10,546 nt of DNA from DATFYI01 sp035315125 (GTDB taxonomy: Bacteria > Chloroflexota > Anaerolineae > Anaerolineales > Anaerolineaceae): NCBI GenBank assembly GCA_035315125.1, contig DATFYI010000046.1:1-10546 (forward strand). The letters are read 5' to 3'. The position numbers and the translations under genes were made by a program. The notes beneath the pieces are model-generated. The model saw nothing but the letters and a program-made list of their open reading frames with translations. It made no database searches and had not been told where the DNA came from. Positions 1-6,817 of this stretch are shown piece after piece; positions within the stretch are counted from its first letter, which is position 1, and every line of letters begins with the position of its first letter.

Positions 1-421
1 GCCATTGAATGTCCGCAAAGCGGACCGAGATGCAACCGAGGAAGATGGGATGCGGTTGTTGGCGCGGGTAGGGCTGGCAGACAAAAAGGATAATTTCCCT
101 TCCCAGCTATCCGGTGGTCAGCAGCAGCGTGTGGCCATCGCCCGCGCCCTGGCTATGAAACCTAACCTGATGCTGTTTGATGAGCCAACCTCGGCCCTGG
201 ACCCGGAAATGATCGGCGAAGTTCTGGATGTGATGAAGGAACTGGCCCAAGAAATGACCATGATCGTTGTCTCCCATGAGATGGGTTTTGCGCGCGCGGC
301 CGCCAATCGCATTTTGTTTATGGACGAGGGCCGCATTTTGGAAGACACTACCCCGGAAGATTTGTTCGATCATCCGCGCGAGGAGCGTACTAAGGCTTTC
401 CTGAGCAAAATCCTGCATTGA
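1..421 (+). CDS. Polar amino-acid ABC transporter ATP-binding protein, C-terminal part (cut by window edge)
   Basis: This is the nucleotide-binding subunit of an importer for polar amino acids (GlnQ/HisP/ArtP-like). It hydrolyses ATP on the cytoplasmic face of the membrane and works with a permease and a binding protein that are not in this window. The frame is open to the left edge, so the Walker A part is missing and about 139 of the usual 240 or so residues are visible. Seen in order are the signature motif LSGGQQQR, a Walker B block (LMLFDEP), the D-loop SALD and the H-loop histidine in VVSHEMGFA, followed by the typical family ending with FDHP and FLSKIL. Composition is GC-richer than the next gene. 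The family call is firm. Which amino acid is carried cannot be told, so no symbol is given. Confidence 0.93.
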   Translation, partial: PLNVRKADRDATEEDGMRLLARVGLADKKDNFPSQLSGGQQQRVAIARALAMKPNLMLFDEPTSALDPEMIGEVLDVMKELAQEMTMIVVSHEMGFARAAANRILFMDEGRILEDTTPEDLFDHPREERTKAFLSKILH

Positions 422-471
422 TTAAGGCATTGTTATAGCTTTAAGAAGGACTAAATGATATAAAATAATGA

Positions 472-506
472 TAAGGGGCTGTCAAAAAGAAACAGGCAGC
501 CCCTTA
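472..506 (+). terminator. Hairpin after the ABC ATPase gene, probable terminator
   Basis: A perfect 10-bp inverted repeat (taaggggctg at 472-481, cagcccctta at 497-506) extends by one G-U and one C-G pair to 12 bp around an A-rich 11-nt loop. It lies 50 nt after the transporter stop codon and before the next gene. No clear T-run follows, so it may be a weak or bidirectional terminator. The sequence also resembles an insertion-sequence end, but no element is visible. Confidence 0.55.
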
Positions 507-544
507 GTCATTATGGACCGTAAAGGGAAAAAGACCAATAAACT

Positions 545-1633
545 ATGACTATCAAATGCGAATTATTATGTCCATCCTCAAAGTACAAATTAACGCAATT
601 ATTTACCGGGTTTGGATTGCTTGAAAAAGCAGGCATGATCCAGCTTCAACTTGAAAAGGATAAAGATTATCTAATCGGTTATCACTCAAAAGAAAGCATG
701 AAAGTTGTGTTGAACGATGAAATAAAAATTATTTATGATATCTATGACGGTGATACGATTTATCCGGATGAACTGGCCTGGTGTGATTTATATTTTAAGA
801 AAAGCTACAACCCAGAGAAGGTTAATTCTTTGAATTTAACAAAGAAAGTTCTTCCGCTTGGATTTTATTACACCCTTTATGGGCCGAATGACCACCTGGC
901 TTTAAGAAATTATTGGGCGCTTACCAACTTAATAAAGCAAATGTCGTTTAATGAAACTGCTTTTCAAATTCTGAGGTACGACGCCTTTTTTTCCAGGCTA
1001 TTTAAAATCAATAGTGGCAGATATTTAAATGATTATAAGAATTACGAGCATCTGCCAAGATTTGACCTGGAACCAAAAATCATTTTTTTTACCAAATTAT
1101 GGGATCCAGCCAGAGCGCATTCAGATGAAATAAAAATTGATCGCATGCAGATCAATGAAATGCGTGCTGAATGTATTCGGTTGCTAAAAAATAATTTTCC
1201 GGGATCATTCCTGGGTGGTTTAGAAATCAATGATTATACAAAAAAGACATATCCCGGGTTGGTTGTCGCACATTCCTGGATGACTAAAAAGGAAGAGTAT
1301 CTACGACAGCTTAATAAAGCAACTATTTGCATCGCGACCTCAGGATTACATGGAGCTCACGGACGGAAACTTGGTGAATATATAGCCGGCTCAAAAGCAA
1401 TCGTGTCTGAAATGATACGCTATCTGGTACCAGGGGACTTTGATAAAGATAAAAATTATTTAGAGTTTTCAACTCCTGAGCAATGTTTAGAAAATGTTGC
1501 GCTCCTTTTGGAAAACAAAGAAAAAAGAAATGCGATGATGATGAATAATTTTATCTATTACAACAATTATCTTCGTCCCGACATGCTGGTTTGGAATTCT
1601 GTAATGGCCGCTCTGGGAATATATTTCCCTTAA
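545..1633 (+). CDS. Putative GT-B-type glycosyltransferase (362 aa)
   Basis: Probably a soluble glycosyltransferase of the GT-B fold, moving a sugar from a nucleotide donor to an unknown acceptor. The evidence is in the last third. Around residues 270-290 the run GRKLGEYIAGSKAIVSEM resembles the donor-binding E-x7-E region of glycosyltransferase group 1. It is followed by EFSTPEQCLENVALLLEN and a closing helix of the kind seen in that family. The first 200 residues are not recognisable to me; no signal peptide or membrane helix is seen. The ATG start has only a weak, distant Shine-Dalgarno-like AAAGGGA (522-528). The gene is clearly more AT-rich than both neighbours, with many AAA/ATT/TTA codons, which suggests horizontal transfer. 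It stands alone between a hairpin and the promoter of the SDR gene. The function is an inference. Confidence 0.7.
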   Translation: MTIKCELLCPSSKYKLTQLFTGFGLLEKAGMIQLQLEKDKDYLIGYHSKESMKVVLNDEIKIIYDIYDGDTIYPDELAWCDLYFKKSYNPEKVNSLNLTKKVLPLGFYYTLYGPNDHLALRNYWALTNLIKQMSFNETAFQILRYDAFFSRLFKINSGRYLNDYKNYEHLPRFDLEPKIIFFTKLWDPARAHSDEIKIDRMQINEMRAECIRLLKNNFPGSFLGGLEINDYTKKTYPGLVVAHSWMTKKEEYLRQLNKATICIATSGLHGAHGRKLGEYIAGSKAIVSEMIRYLVPGDFDKDKNYLEFSTPEQCLENVALLLENKEKRNAMMMNNFIYYNNYLRPDMLVWNSVMAALGIYFP

Positions 1634-1670
1634 AAATAACCGGCAATATTCGACAGGTTAACTTGAACTA

Positions 1671-1699
1671 TTGACATTCTCTCAATTAAAGCCAATAAT
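1671..1699 (+). promoter_or_regulatory. Sigma70-like promoter upstream of the SDR gene
   Basis: A perfect -35 box TTGACA (1671-1676) is followed after exactly 17 nt by AATAAT (1694-1699), five of six matches to the -10 consensus. Transcription would start near 1706, leaving a leader of about 140 nt before the SDR start. A 6-bp hairpin, aggtag/ctacct (1768-1783), lies in that leader. The box spacing is good, but the surroundings are AT-rich, so a chance match is possible. Confidence 0.5.
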
Positions 1700-1848
1700 T
1701 TAATATATTACTTTTCCGGTAATAAAATTGTAGATTTGTTCTTCAATTAACAAAGGTATATCGCTTAAGGTAGGGTTCTACCTCCAATACGCTTATTATA
1801 ACGATTTCGACCGGATGATCACAAATCATATTCTAAAAGGAGAAGGAC

Positions 1849-2601
1849 ATGTCTTCCACAGCTCAACGTTTCATTGGTAAGACCGCCATTGTTACCGGTG
1901 CCGGTTCTGGCATTGGACGAGCTACCGCGATTCGCCTGGCTCGGGAAGGCGCCAAAGTTATCGCCGTCGATATGGTCAAGGAGCGCCTCGACCAATTGGT
2001 GGCCGATGAGCCGAATCTGGATCTTGTTTCCATCACAGCCGACCTGACCGACGAAGCCGCAATAGCCCGCATTATTCAGGCAACGGGGGATAAGCTTGAC
2101 GTGCTTGTTAACAACGCCGGCATCATGGACAAGTTCCAGTCCGTGGCAGAAGTTGACGATGCCACATGGGACGAAGTCTTCGCGGTCAATCTCGTATCCG
2201 TCATGAAACTGACAAGGGCCGCAATTCCATTAATGATTAAAGCCGGTAAGGGTGCCATTGTTAATGTCTCCTCCGAAGCAGGTCTGCGCGGTTCTGCTGC
2301 TGGGGTGGCATACACCGCTTCCAAGCATGCTGTCATTGGGTTGACGAAGAGCACCGCTTTGCTTCACGCAGCCGACGGTATTCGCACCAACGCGATTGCT
2401 CCCGGCGGAGTTAAAACCAACATTCAAGCATCAATGGGGTCTAAAATATGGATGGAGCGTATGGGTAAGTACTCTGGGAATATTCAGAGAATAGCAGAAC
2501 CCGAAGAACTTGCTGCCGGAATTGCTTTTCTTGCCTCTGACGAAGCATCGAACTTCAATGGTGTTGTCATACCATGCGATGGAGGCTGGTCAGCGATCTA
2601 A
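1849..2601 (+). CDS. SDR-family NAD(P)-dependent oxidoreductase (250 aa)
   Basis: A classical short-chain dehydrogenase/reductase of full length, oxidising an alcohol or reducing a carbonyl in the cytoplasm. Seen directly: the cofactor motif TGAGSGIG (residues 16-23); Asp41 at the end of the second strand, which favours NAD over NADP; NNAG (88-91); and the catalytic tetrad Asn114, Ser142, Tyr155, Lys159. The C-terminal GGWSAI ending is typical of the family. A good Shine-Dalgarno AAGGAG (1837-1842) lies 6 nt before the ATG, fixing the start. The closest general types are glucose 1-dehydrogenase-like and 3-oxoacyl-ACP-reductase-like SDRs, but the substrate cannot be read from the motifs. It has its own promoter and a strong terminator, so it is probably transcribed alone. 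Composition is ordinary and GC-richer than the preceding gene. Confidence 0.94.
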   Translation: MSSTAQRFIGKTAIVTGAGSGIGRATAIRLAREGAKVIAVDMVKERLDQLVADEPNLDLVSITADLTDEAAIARIIQATGDKLDVLVNNAGIMDKFQSVAEVDDATWDEVFAVNLVSVMKLTRAAIPLMIKAGKGAIVNVSSEAGLRGSAAGVAYTASKHAVIGLTKSTALLHAADGIRTNAIAPGGVKTNIQASMGSKIWMERMGKYSGNIQRIAEPEELAAGIAFLASDEASNFNGVVIPCDGGWSAI

Positions 2602-2661
2602 TGAGGGCAATCAGTAAAAGACAACTATTTCGTGACTACTCTATACGCATCTTGGCAATTC

Positions 2662-2697
2662 ATTCTTCATGTTCGGCTAAAACTGAACATGAAGAAT
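2662..2697 (+). terminator. Strong hairpin terminator after the SDR gene
   Basis: A perfect 13-bp inverted repeat, attcttcatgttc (2662-2674) with gaacatgaagaat (2685-2697), closes a 10-nt loop. A G-C and a G-U pair can extend it to 15 bp. The 3' side runs into TATTAATTATTACT, a moderately T-rich tail. It lies 60 nt past the SDR stop codon and most likely ends that transcript. Confidence 0.7.
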
Positions 2698-2854
2698 TAT
2701 TAATTATTACTCGTTAATGTATAGTATTTTTCTAATTTCCAGTCAAGCTCTCGAATGTGGATATTCGTTTGAGTGTCTAAGACGATATCTTTATTTAAAA
2801 TTTCAACAAAAACACCCAATTCTAGGATAACGCACAAGGAATAAGCATATATAG

Positions 2855-2902
2855 TGGGCGGAACAGGACTCGGACCTGCGACCCCATCCTTGTAAGGGAT
2901 GC
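2855..2902 (-). pseudogene. tRNA-Val(TAC) 3' fragment, candidate att site
   Basis: Read on the - strand this is the 3' two-thirds of a tRNA. An anticodon arm catcc/ggatg closes the loop CTTACAA (anticodon TAC, valine). A 5-nt variable region follows, then a T arm GCAGG-TCCGAGT-CCTGT, the acceptor 3' strand TCCGCCC and discriminator A. The acceptor 5' strand and D arm are absent; the bases that should hold them (above 2902) form no D stem. The T loop reads TCC instead of TTC and its stem has a G-U pair, consistent with decay. A piece running from the anticodon arm to the 3' end is what tyrosine recombinases leave when an element inserts into a tRNA gene. By orientation the element would lie to the right. 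The fragment is clearly tRNA-like; the att role is an inference. Confidence 0.6.
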
Positions 2903-2925
2903 CAGTTAGTTGTCCACAGTGTCCA

Positions 2926-2941
2926 CCCCGTATATACGGGG
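2926..2941. repeat. Perfect 16-bp palindrome
   Basis: ccccgtatatacgggg equals its own reverse complement. It lies just outside the truncated 5' edge of the tRNA fragment, next to the near-repeat gtccac (about 2912-2926). It could be a dimeric operator or a recombinase arm site. No gene that it obviously controls is adjacent. Confidence 0.5.
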
Positions 2942-2978
2942 GTATGACATCCACATTATCACCACCTATGGGGGTGCG

Positions 2979-3000
2979 ATTGTCTACACAGACAATATTT
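2979..3000 (+). terminator. Short hairpin followed by ATTTT, possible terminator
   Basis: attgtct (2979-2985) pairs perfectly with agacaat (2990-2996) around the 4-nt loop acac, and ATTTT follows. The stem is AT-rich and no confident gene lies just upstream, so this is a weak call. The rest of 2602-3169, apart from the hairpins and the tRNA fragment, holds nothing I can support. Confidence 0.3.
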
Positions 3001-3140
3001 TCCATGCTGTGTATCCTATTGGCCCACGAATGGCACACGAATTAATAATGATAACCAGCATGATGTAGAGGTGCCAACCTGCAAGCTCTGTCAATTGAGA
3101 AAAGTATCAAAACCCATCGTTTGGGTATATGCTTTTAAAC

Positions 3141-3268
3141 TCTACACTTTTCAGTTATGGCGGATTAAATTACCAATAAATGGCTTCAACACTAACCCGA
3201 AAACGGGTGTCTTTGGTATGGAAAACACCTGTTTTCTCCAACGTTGGAGAAATGACCGCTATCCAACT
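3141..3268 (+). repeat. Dispersed repeat, copy 1 (overlaps the 3' end of the truncated ligase gene)
   Basis: Nearly base-for-base like copy 2 from 3178 to about 3252, with a looser, gapped match on both sides. It contains a 12-bp hairpin with one G-U pair, gaaaacgggtgt (3199-3210) with acacctgttttc (3225-3236). A perfect 20-bp palindrome centred on ccaacgttgg (3233-3252) follows directly. On the - strand it encodes the last residues and stop codon of the truncated ATP-grasp gene. Confidence 0.8.
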
Positions 3269-3781
3269 GACCTGCCCCCCTGCTATCTGCTCAAGCAGTA
3301 AGACTTCTTCGCCCACCGGGAAAAGATCGAGCGTCCGATGCAAGTCTTTTGCATTGCTCAAGCTGAGACCACCTTGCAGGCCATCGCGCAAGAGCGTCAG
3401 AGGATACCGCAGCCCATCCGGCTGGGGATTTCCGGCTGTGATGACTATAAAGGCCGGCACCCGGATCCCGGAATTAAAAAGAAAGGGGAACAACTTCGTG
3501 TAATTACGAGCCAGGGACAGGCCGAGGATGCCCGACCCGGTGTAGCGGACTCCTGCAATCTCGAGGATGGCCGGAATGAGATGGGCCTTATCCCAAGCGT
3601 AGATGCGGGAAAGGTTAAAAACCACGTCCGGTTTGTCCTTCCTCATGTTTGTCAAGAGGGACGTGTTGCAGCCCCGTTCGACCACCTCATATCCGAGACG
3701 TTTCAAGCTGAAATAGATCTGCTGCATCTTGGCTGCGGCAGACGAATCCCGGTCTACCGGTTCGAGCAGGCAAATTTTCAC
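3170..3781 (-). CDS. D-Ala-D-Ala ligase-like ATP-grasp protein, C-terminally truncated (203 aa)
   Basis: This has the N-terminal and central ATP-grasp regions of the D-Ala-D-Ala ligase family but ends too early. Visible are the first strand KICLLEPVDRD, the substrate-domain block KPDVVFNL, the family's YTGSGILGLSLARNYTK segment, and a divergent ATP-binding part (RYPLTLLRDG, then LLLEQIAGGQ). Relatives run to 300 residues or more. The final domain with the metal ligands (D-x-R, E-V-N-x-N-P) is absent, so the protein should not be an active ligase by itself. The last 20 or so residues, from TLEKTGV on, lie in a dispersed repeat that recurs at 6659 and are probably not ancestral. The GTG start follows GAGGAAAA and lies 95 nt inside the preceding ligase gene, so the pair is probably one transcript. 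It may be a pseudogene or an accessory partner. Confidence 0.65.
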   Translation of the reverse strand: MKICLLEPVDRDSSAAAKMQQIYFSLKRLGYEVVERGCNTSLLTNMRKDKPDVVFNLSRIYAWDKAHLIPAILEIAGVRYTGSGILGLSLARNYTKLFPFLFNSGIRVPAFIVITAGNPQPDGLRYPLTLLRDGLQGGLSLSNAKDLHRTLDLFPVGEEVLLLEQIAGGQVSWIAVISPTLEKTGVFHTKDTRFRVSVEAIYW

Positions 3782-4754
3782 TTTTCCTCACAATTGCATT
3801 CCGAAGTAGAACGTGGATCATGGCCATGTAATCCAGGCCGTAGCCTGCACAGGCGTGTACGTAACCGCAGTCTTCTTCGCTGATACTTGGGTTCTGGTTG
3901 ACCTCCAACACGTAGGGCGTGCGGTCACGATAACGCATATCGATCCTGGCATATGAATCAAGCCCAAGGATATTGAAACATTGAAGGGCGGTTTCGCTGA
4001 TGTTATAGCGCTCTTCATCCGTCAGATGAGCTGGGCAGACCGTGCTGTTCTTCTGATAACTCTCCGAATCGGCGGACCACTTGGCGTTGTAATCCAGGAA
4101 CCTGCGCTCCGGCGGCAGGTCTCGGAAAACGATCTCTGAGATTGGCAAAACCCGGTTTTTCAATCCCGGCAAGATGGCCACGCTCAACTCCCGGCCATCG
4201 ATGTATTCCTCTACCAATGCAGGCTGCGAGAATTGCACTTTAATTTGCCTGACCTTGGCTCTCAACGCGTTCGTGTCGTTTACCCGGGAATGTTCATCGA
4301 TGCCAATACTGTTTTCGCACGCCAACCCCTTAACGAAGAGAGGAAACTTCATATCCGAACGTAGCTTTTCCTGGTCATTCTGAAAAACTTGGAAGCGGGG
4401 AGTGGGGATCTGATAATAAGAGAGGATACATTTCACCCGTTCTTTGCTGACGCCCAGTGAAATGAGCCAGGAGCTGGTGCGGGTATGTGGAATACTCAGA
4501 AACTCTAGCAGCGCTGCGACGTATGCCTCGCCCCGTGCATCATCATGAATTCGCTCGCAAGTGTTGAAAGCAACATCTAACTTGCTTTGGCATAGTTTCT
4601 CGATGCTTTTCGGGTCGTCCATGTCAAAATACTGCACGTTGTGCCCAAACAAGGCCAGATGCTTGCCAATTGCAAGGCCCGTATCTCGCATTTCTTTTTC
4701 TTCTGGAAGCAAGGCCTTATAAGCGAAAGAATTGTAGATGATGCCTACGTTCAT
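3687..4754 (-). CDS. D-Ala-D-Ala ligase-like ATP-grasp ligase (355 aa)
   Basis: A complete ATP-grasp carboxylate-amine ligase, predicted to activate a carboxylate as an acyl phosphate and join it to an amino group. Seen in order: N-terminal strand MNVGIIYNS; KLDVAFNTCE; the ATP-grasp strand FPLFVKGLACENSIGI; the hinge LVEEYIDGRELSVAIL; FLDYNAKW; a CPAHLTDEER helix start; and the metal-binding end, with D-x-R in ARIDMR and YVLEVNQNPSIS. These match COG1181-type D-Ala-D-Ala ligases, but no murein gene is near and the substrate need not be D-alanine. The ATG at 4754 sits right before the first strand. A GTG at 4778 would add eight residues, and neither start has a well-placed Shine-Dalgarno (GGAG is 15 nt before the ATG). 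About 30 C-terminal residues beyond the usual end overlap the next gene by 95 nt. It is divergent from the ligase gene at 5451. Confidence 0.87.
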   Translation of the reverse strand: MNVGIIYNSFAYKALLPEEKEMRDTGLAIGKHLALFGHNVQYFDMDDPKSIEKLCQSKLDVAFNTCERIHDDARGEAYVAALLEFLSIPHTRTSSWLISLGVSKERVKCILSYYQIPTPRFQVFQNDQEKLRSDMKFPLFVKGLACENSIGIDEHSRVNDTNALRAKVRQIKVQFSQPALVEEYIDGRELSVAILPGLKNRVLPISEIVFRDLPPERRFLDYNAKWSADSESYQKNSTVCPAHLTDEERYNISETALQCFNILGLDSYARIDMRYRDRTPYVLEVNQNPSISEEDCGYVHACAGYGLDYMAMIHVLLRNAIVRKSENLPARTGRPGFVCRSQDAADLFQLETSRI

Positions 4755-4965
4755 CTTAAATGATCCGTTCTCCGCCACTTTTCAAACAAAACAGAATGGA
4801 GTCGCGTCAAAGAAACAGGCCAGTTTTTCTGCCGTGCGGGTTCCCTGGGGGTTCCAGCCTGCGTAGGGGCGTTTAAATATTCCGGGCAAGAGGCGCAGCA
4901 GATTACTAGCGCGCTTCTGACAGAAGTGGTCCCCCGGATACAATTTAGGACAATGAGAAGCTCAT

Positions 4966-4986
4966 GCCAGACGACACGAGTCTGGC
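4966..4986. repeat. Hairpin in the divergent ligase intergenic region
   Basis: gccagac (4966-4972) pairs perfectly with gtctggc (4980-4986) around a 7-nt loop. It lies in the 696-bp gap between the divergent ligase genes (4755-5450). No T-run follows on either strand. The gap also holds a TATAAT on the - strand (5151-5156) without a convincing -35 box. Apart from these and the palindrome near 5421, I see no credible gene there. Confidence 0.35.
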
Positions 4987-5420
4987 GGTTTCAAGGTGGT
5001 ATACGAAATTTAAACAGATTAACGGATCCCTGGTAATGTCGCGAATGGTCAGGTAACTCGTCCGATGATGAAGAAAGGTTGCCTTCCATATCCAGATTTG
5101 GCAGTAATAACATGCTAGGGCATTATTGCAATATTGGACACCCTTTTTTATTATACCCCGTTTCTGCAAGGCCGATACGCACCGAACTCAACATTCCTTG
5201 TTTGTATTCATTAATAAAGCGCTGCTCGTGTTCCATGGCGGAGGAAAAGTTGCCTGGATTTCAATCCGAATTTGCCAGCCGGGTTTATAATATTCATAGA
5301 TCCAACACACTTGGGCGAATAGCACGGGGAAGTAATGCTCCCAAGTTGAGACACGATCGCATAGAAAGAAAAAGGATGAAAAGGCTTGACCCCCCAGGCA
5401 AGCGAAGAGGGGACTTAGCG

Positions 5421-5435
5421 GGTTAAAAATTAACC
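5421..5435. promoter_or_regulatory. Inverted repeat just before the + strand ligase start
   Basis: ggttaa (5421-5426), three A and ttaacc (5430-5435) form a perfect 6-bp inverted repeat ending 15 nt before the GTG start at 5451, where a ribosome site would sit. It could be an operator or a small hairpin affecting translation. It is short and AT-rich, so chance is a fair alternative. Confidence 0.3.
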
Positions 5436-5450
5436 ATCCAGCGAGCAGCC

Positions 5451-6500
5451 GTGCAGAATAACATATCAATCCCTAAAAAAAACGAAGTCGAAGTTGAACT
5501 GCCAAAAAGGGTTGGGATTATCTACAGTGATGTTCAGCGAGATTTTTTTCCGACCGAATCCCAATACATCACAGAAAAAGATGCCGAACAAGATGCCCGC
5601 CTGATCGGCGAGTACCTTGAAACCCTGGGCATAGCCGTTCTTCTGCATCCGGGCAATGCCGATTTACCCGAGTGGCTGCGCATAAATGCCCCTGCGATGG
5701 TGATCAATCTTGTGGATTCGATAAAAGGCGTGGAAAGCCTGGCCTCCGCCATCCCCGGCGTTTTGGAGCTGCTCGACATCCCTTATACCGGGGCTGACAT
5801 TCTGGGCTTATCTCTGGATACGAATAAATTTGTGATTAAAAAGCTTCTGCAACAAAATGGCGTTCCGGTTCCTTATTACCAACTCTTCAATTCGCCGAAC
5901 GATTACCTGGACCCTGCCATCCGCTTCCCCCTTATCTCAAAATTGAATTCCATTCACGGAAGTGTAGAAATCACCAAGGATGCGGTTTCTGAAAACGAAA
6001 AACAGCTCCGTAAACGCATAAGATACTTGATTCGGACTTACAAACAGCCCGTACTGGTTGAAGAATTCATTAGCGGACGGGAGCTAACCGCTATCGTTCT
6101 TCAAGACGGAAAGAAGAAAGTGTACCAGGCAGAAAAGGTTTTTACCCATCCCGAAAATAAATACGTGTTCCTTACCTTTGAAGACCAATGGCTTACCGAT
6201 ATGAATGCCGCTTTACACTACAAAGAATATGGAGATCCCCTATTGAAGGAATATGTCAAGAAAGCTTTTAATGTTACCAAAATGGCAGGCTACGCCAAGT
6301 TTGATATTCGCCTTGACCAATCGGGCCGGTATTTCTTTATCGATACCAACTGCAACCCCGCCCTCGGCCCGAAAGAGCTGGATGTTGCTATGTCAGTTAT
6401 TCTGGATATGTATGGTATTTCTTTTCACGAGATTTTGAAACGACTGATCCTGAACACCGTCCAGAATGCATCCAGGAAAAAAGTGACTAGCCCCCGATGA
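5451..6500 (+). CDS. D-Ala-D-Ala ligase-like ATP-grasp ligase (349 aa)
   Basis: A second complete ATP-grasp ligase, homologous in layout to the - strand one but divergent in sequence. After a charged leader (KKNEVEVELPKR) come the first strand VGIIYSD, APAMVINLVDS, the substrate-domain segment YTGADILGLSLDTNKF, the ATP-binding strand RFPLISKLNSIHGSVEI, the hinge VLVEEFISGRELTAIVL, and the metal-binding end FDIRLDQ followed by FIDTNCNPALGP. In that last block Asp replaces the usual Glu of E-V-N-x-N-P, a conservative change in a metal ligand that may mark a subfamily. The GTG start is chosen because an in-frame stop lies at 5424-5426 and no ATG lies between that stop and the conserved core; the Shine-Dalgarno is poor. 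Substrate is unknown. It is divergent from the other two ligase genes and followed by a repeat copy at 6659. Confidence 0.86.
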   Translation: MQNNISIPKKNEVEVELPKRVGIIYSDVQRDFFPTESQYITEKDAEQDARLIGEYLETLGIAVLLHPGNADLPEWLRINAPAMVINLVDSIKGVESLASAIPGVLELLDIPYTGADILGLSLDTNKFVIKKLLQQNGVPVPYYQLFNSPNDYLDPAIRFPLISKLNSIHGSVEITKDAVSENEKQLRKRIRYLIRTYKQPVLVEEFISGRELTAIVLQDGKKKVYQAEKVFTHPENKYVFLTFEDQWLTDMNAALHYKEYGDPLLKEYVKKAFNVTKMAGYAKFDIRLDQSGRYFFIDTNCNPALGPKELDVAMSVILDMYGISFHEILKRLILNTVQNASRKKVTSPR

Positions 6501-6658
6501 TTGATCCAGATTGAAAGTTAGAAAACGATCAGAAAAAATAATATTATCTATTGAGGGGCAGGTCAGTTGATTGAAAGGTCACTTCAGTTGTAACAATAAC
6601 CAATAGGTTCAATCGAACCATGACCGACTTTGATTCCTTCAGCACTTTCCGTTATACC

Positions 6659-6806
6659 AGATTACACACCTGCCCGTGCAGTTAACCACTACGGCGAATT
6701 AGAGATTACCCACAAATGGCTTCAACGCTAACCCTACAACGGGTGTCTTTGGTATGGATAACACCTGTTTTCTCCAACGTTGAAGAAAGATGGCACTCCA
6801 ACGACT
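6659..6806 (+). repeat. Dispersed repeat, copy 2 (fullest copy)
   Basis: The left half (6670-6711) is identical over 42 bp to copy 3. The right half (about 6714-6788) matches copy 1, including the hairpin aacgggtgt (6738-6746) with acacctgtt (6761-6769) and the palindrome around ccaacgttg (6769-6788, one mismatched pair). Weaker similarity to copy 1 continues to about 6806. On the - strand it would read TLEKTGVIHTKDTRCR and end in a TAA, as copy 1 does, but with no ligase gene attached. It sits 158 bp after the + strand ligase stop. The 6501-6658 stretch before it holds only a small hairpin, ggttc/gaacc (6606-6619). Confidence 0.8.
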
Positions 6807-6817
6807 TTGTCATAGCT

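Noticed and set aside
2700..3038. 112-aa open frame on the - strand
   Set aside because: It runs through the tRNA fragment and the palindrome, has no ribosome site and no recognisable domain; most likely a chance frame.
3338..3883. 181-aa open frame on the + strand
   Set aside because: Antisense shadow of the two - strand ATP-grasp genes, which have clear family motifs.
5079..5426. 115-aa open frame on the + strand in the same gap
   Set aside because: No ribosome site, low-complexity basic tail and no recognisable motif; overlaps the other chance frame.
5188..5469. 93-aa hydrophobic open frame on the - strand in the ligase intergenic gap
   Set aside because: It overlaps the start of the + strand ligase, shows no family features or start signal; aromatic-rich reading looks accidental.
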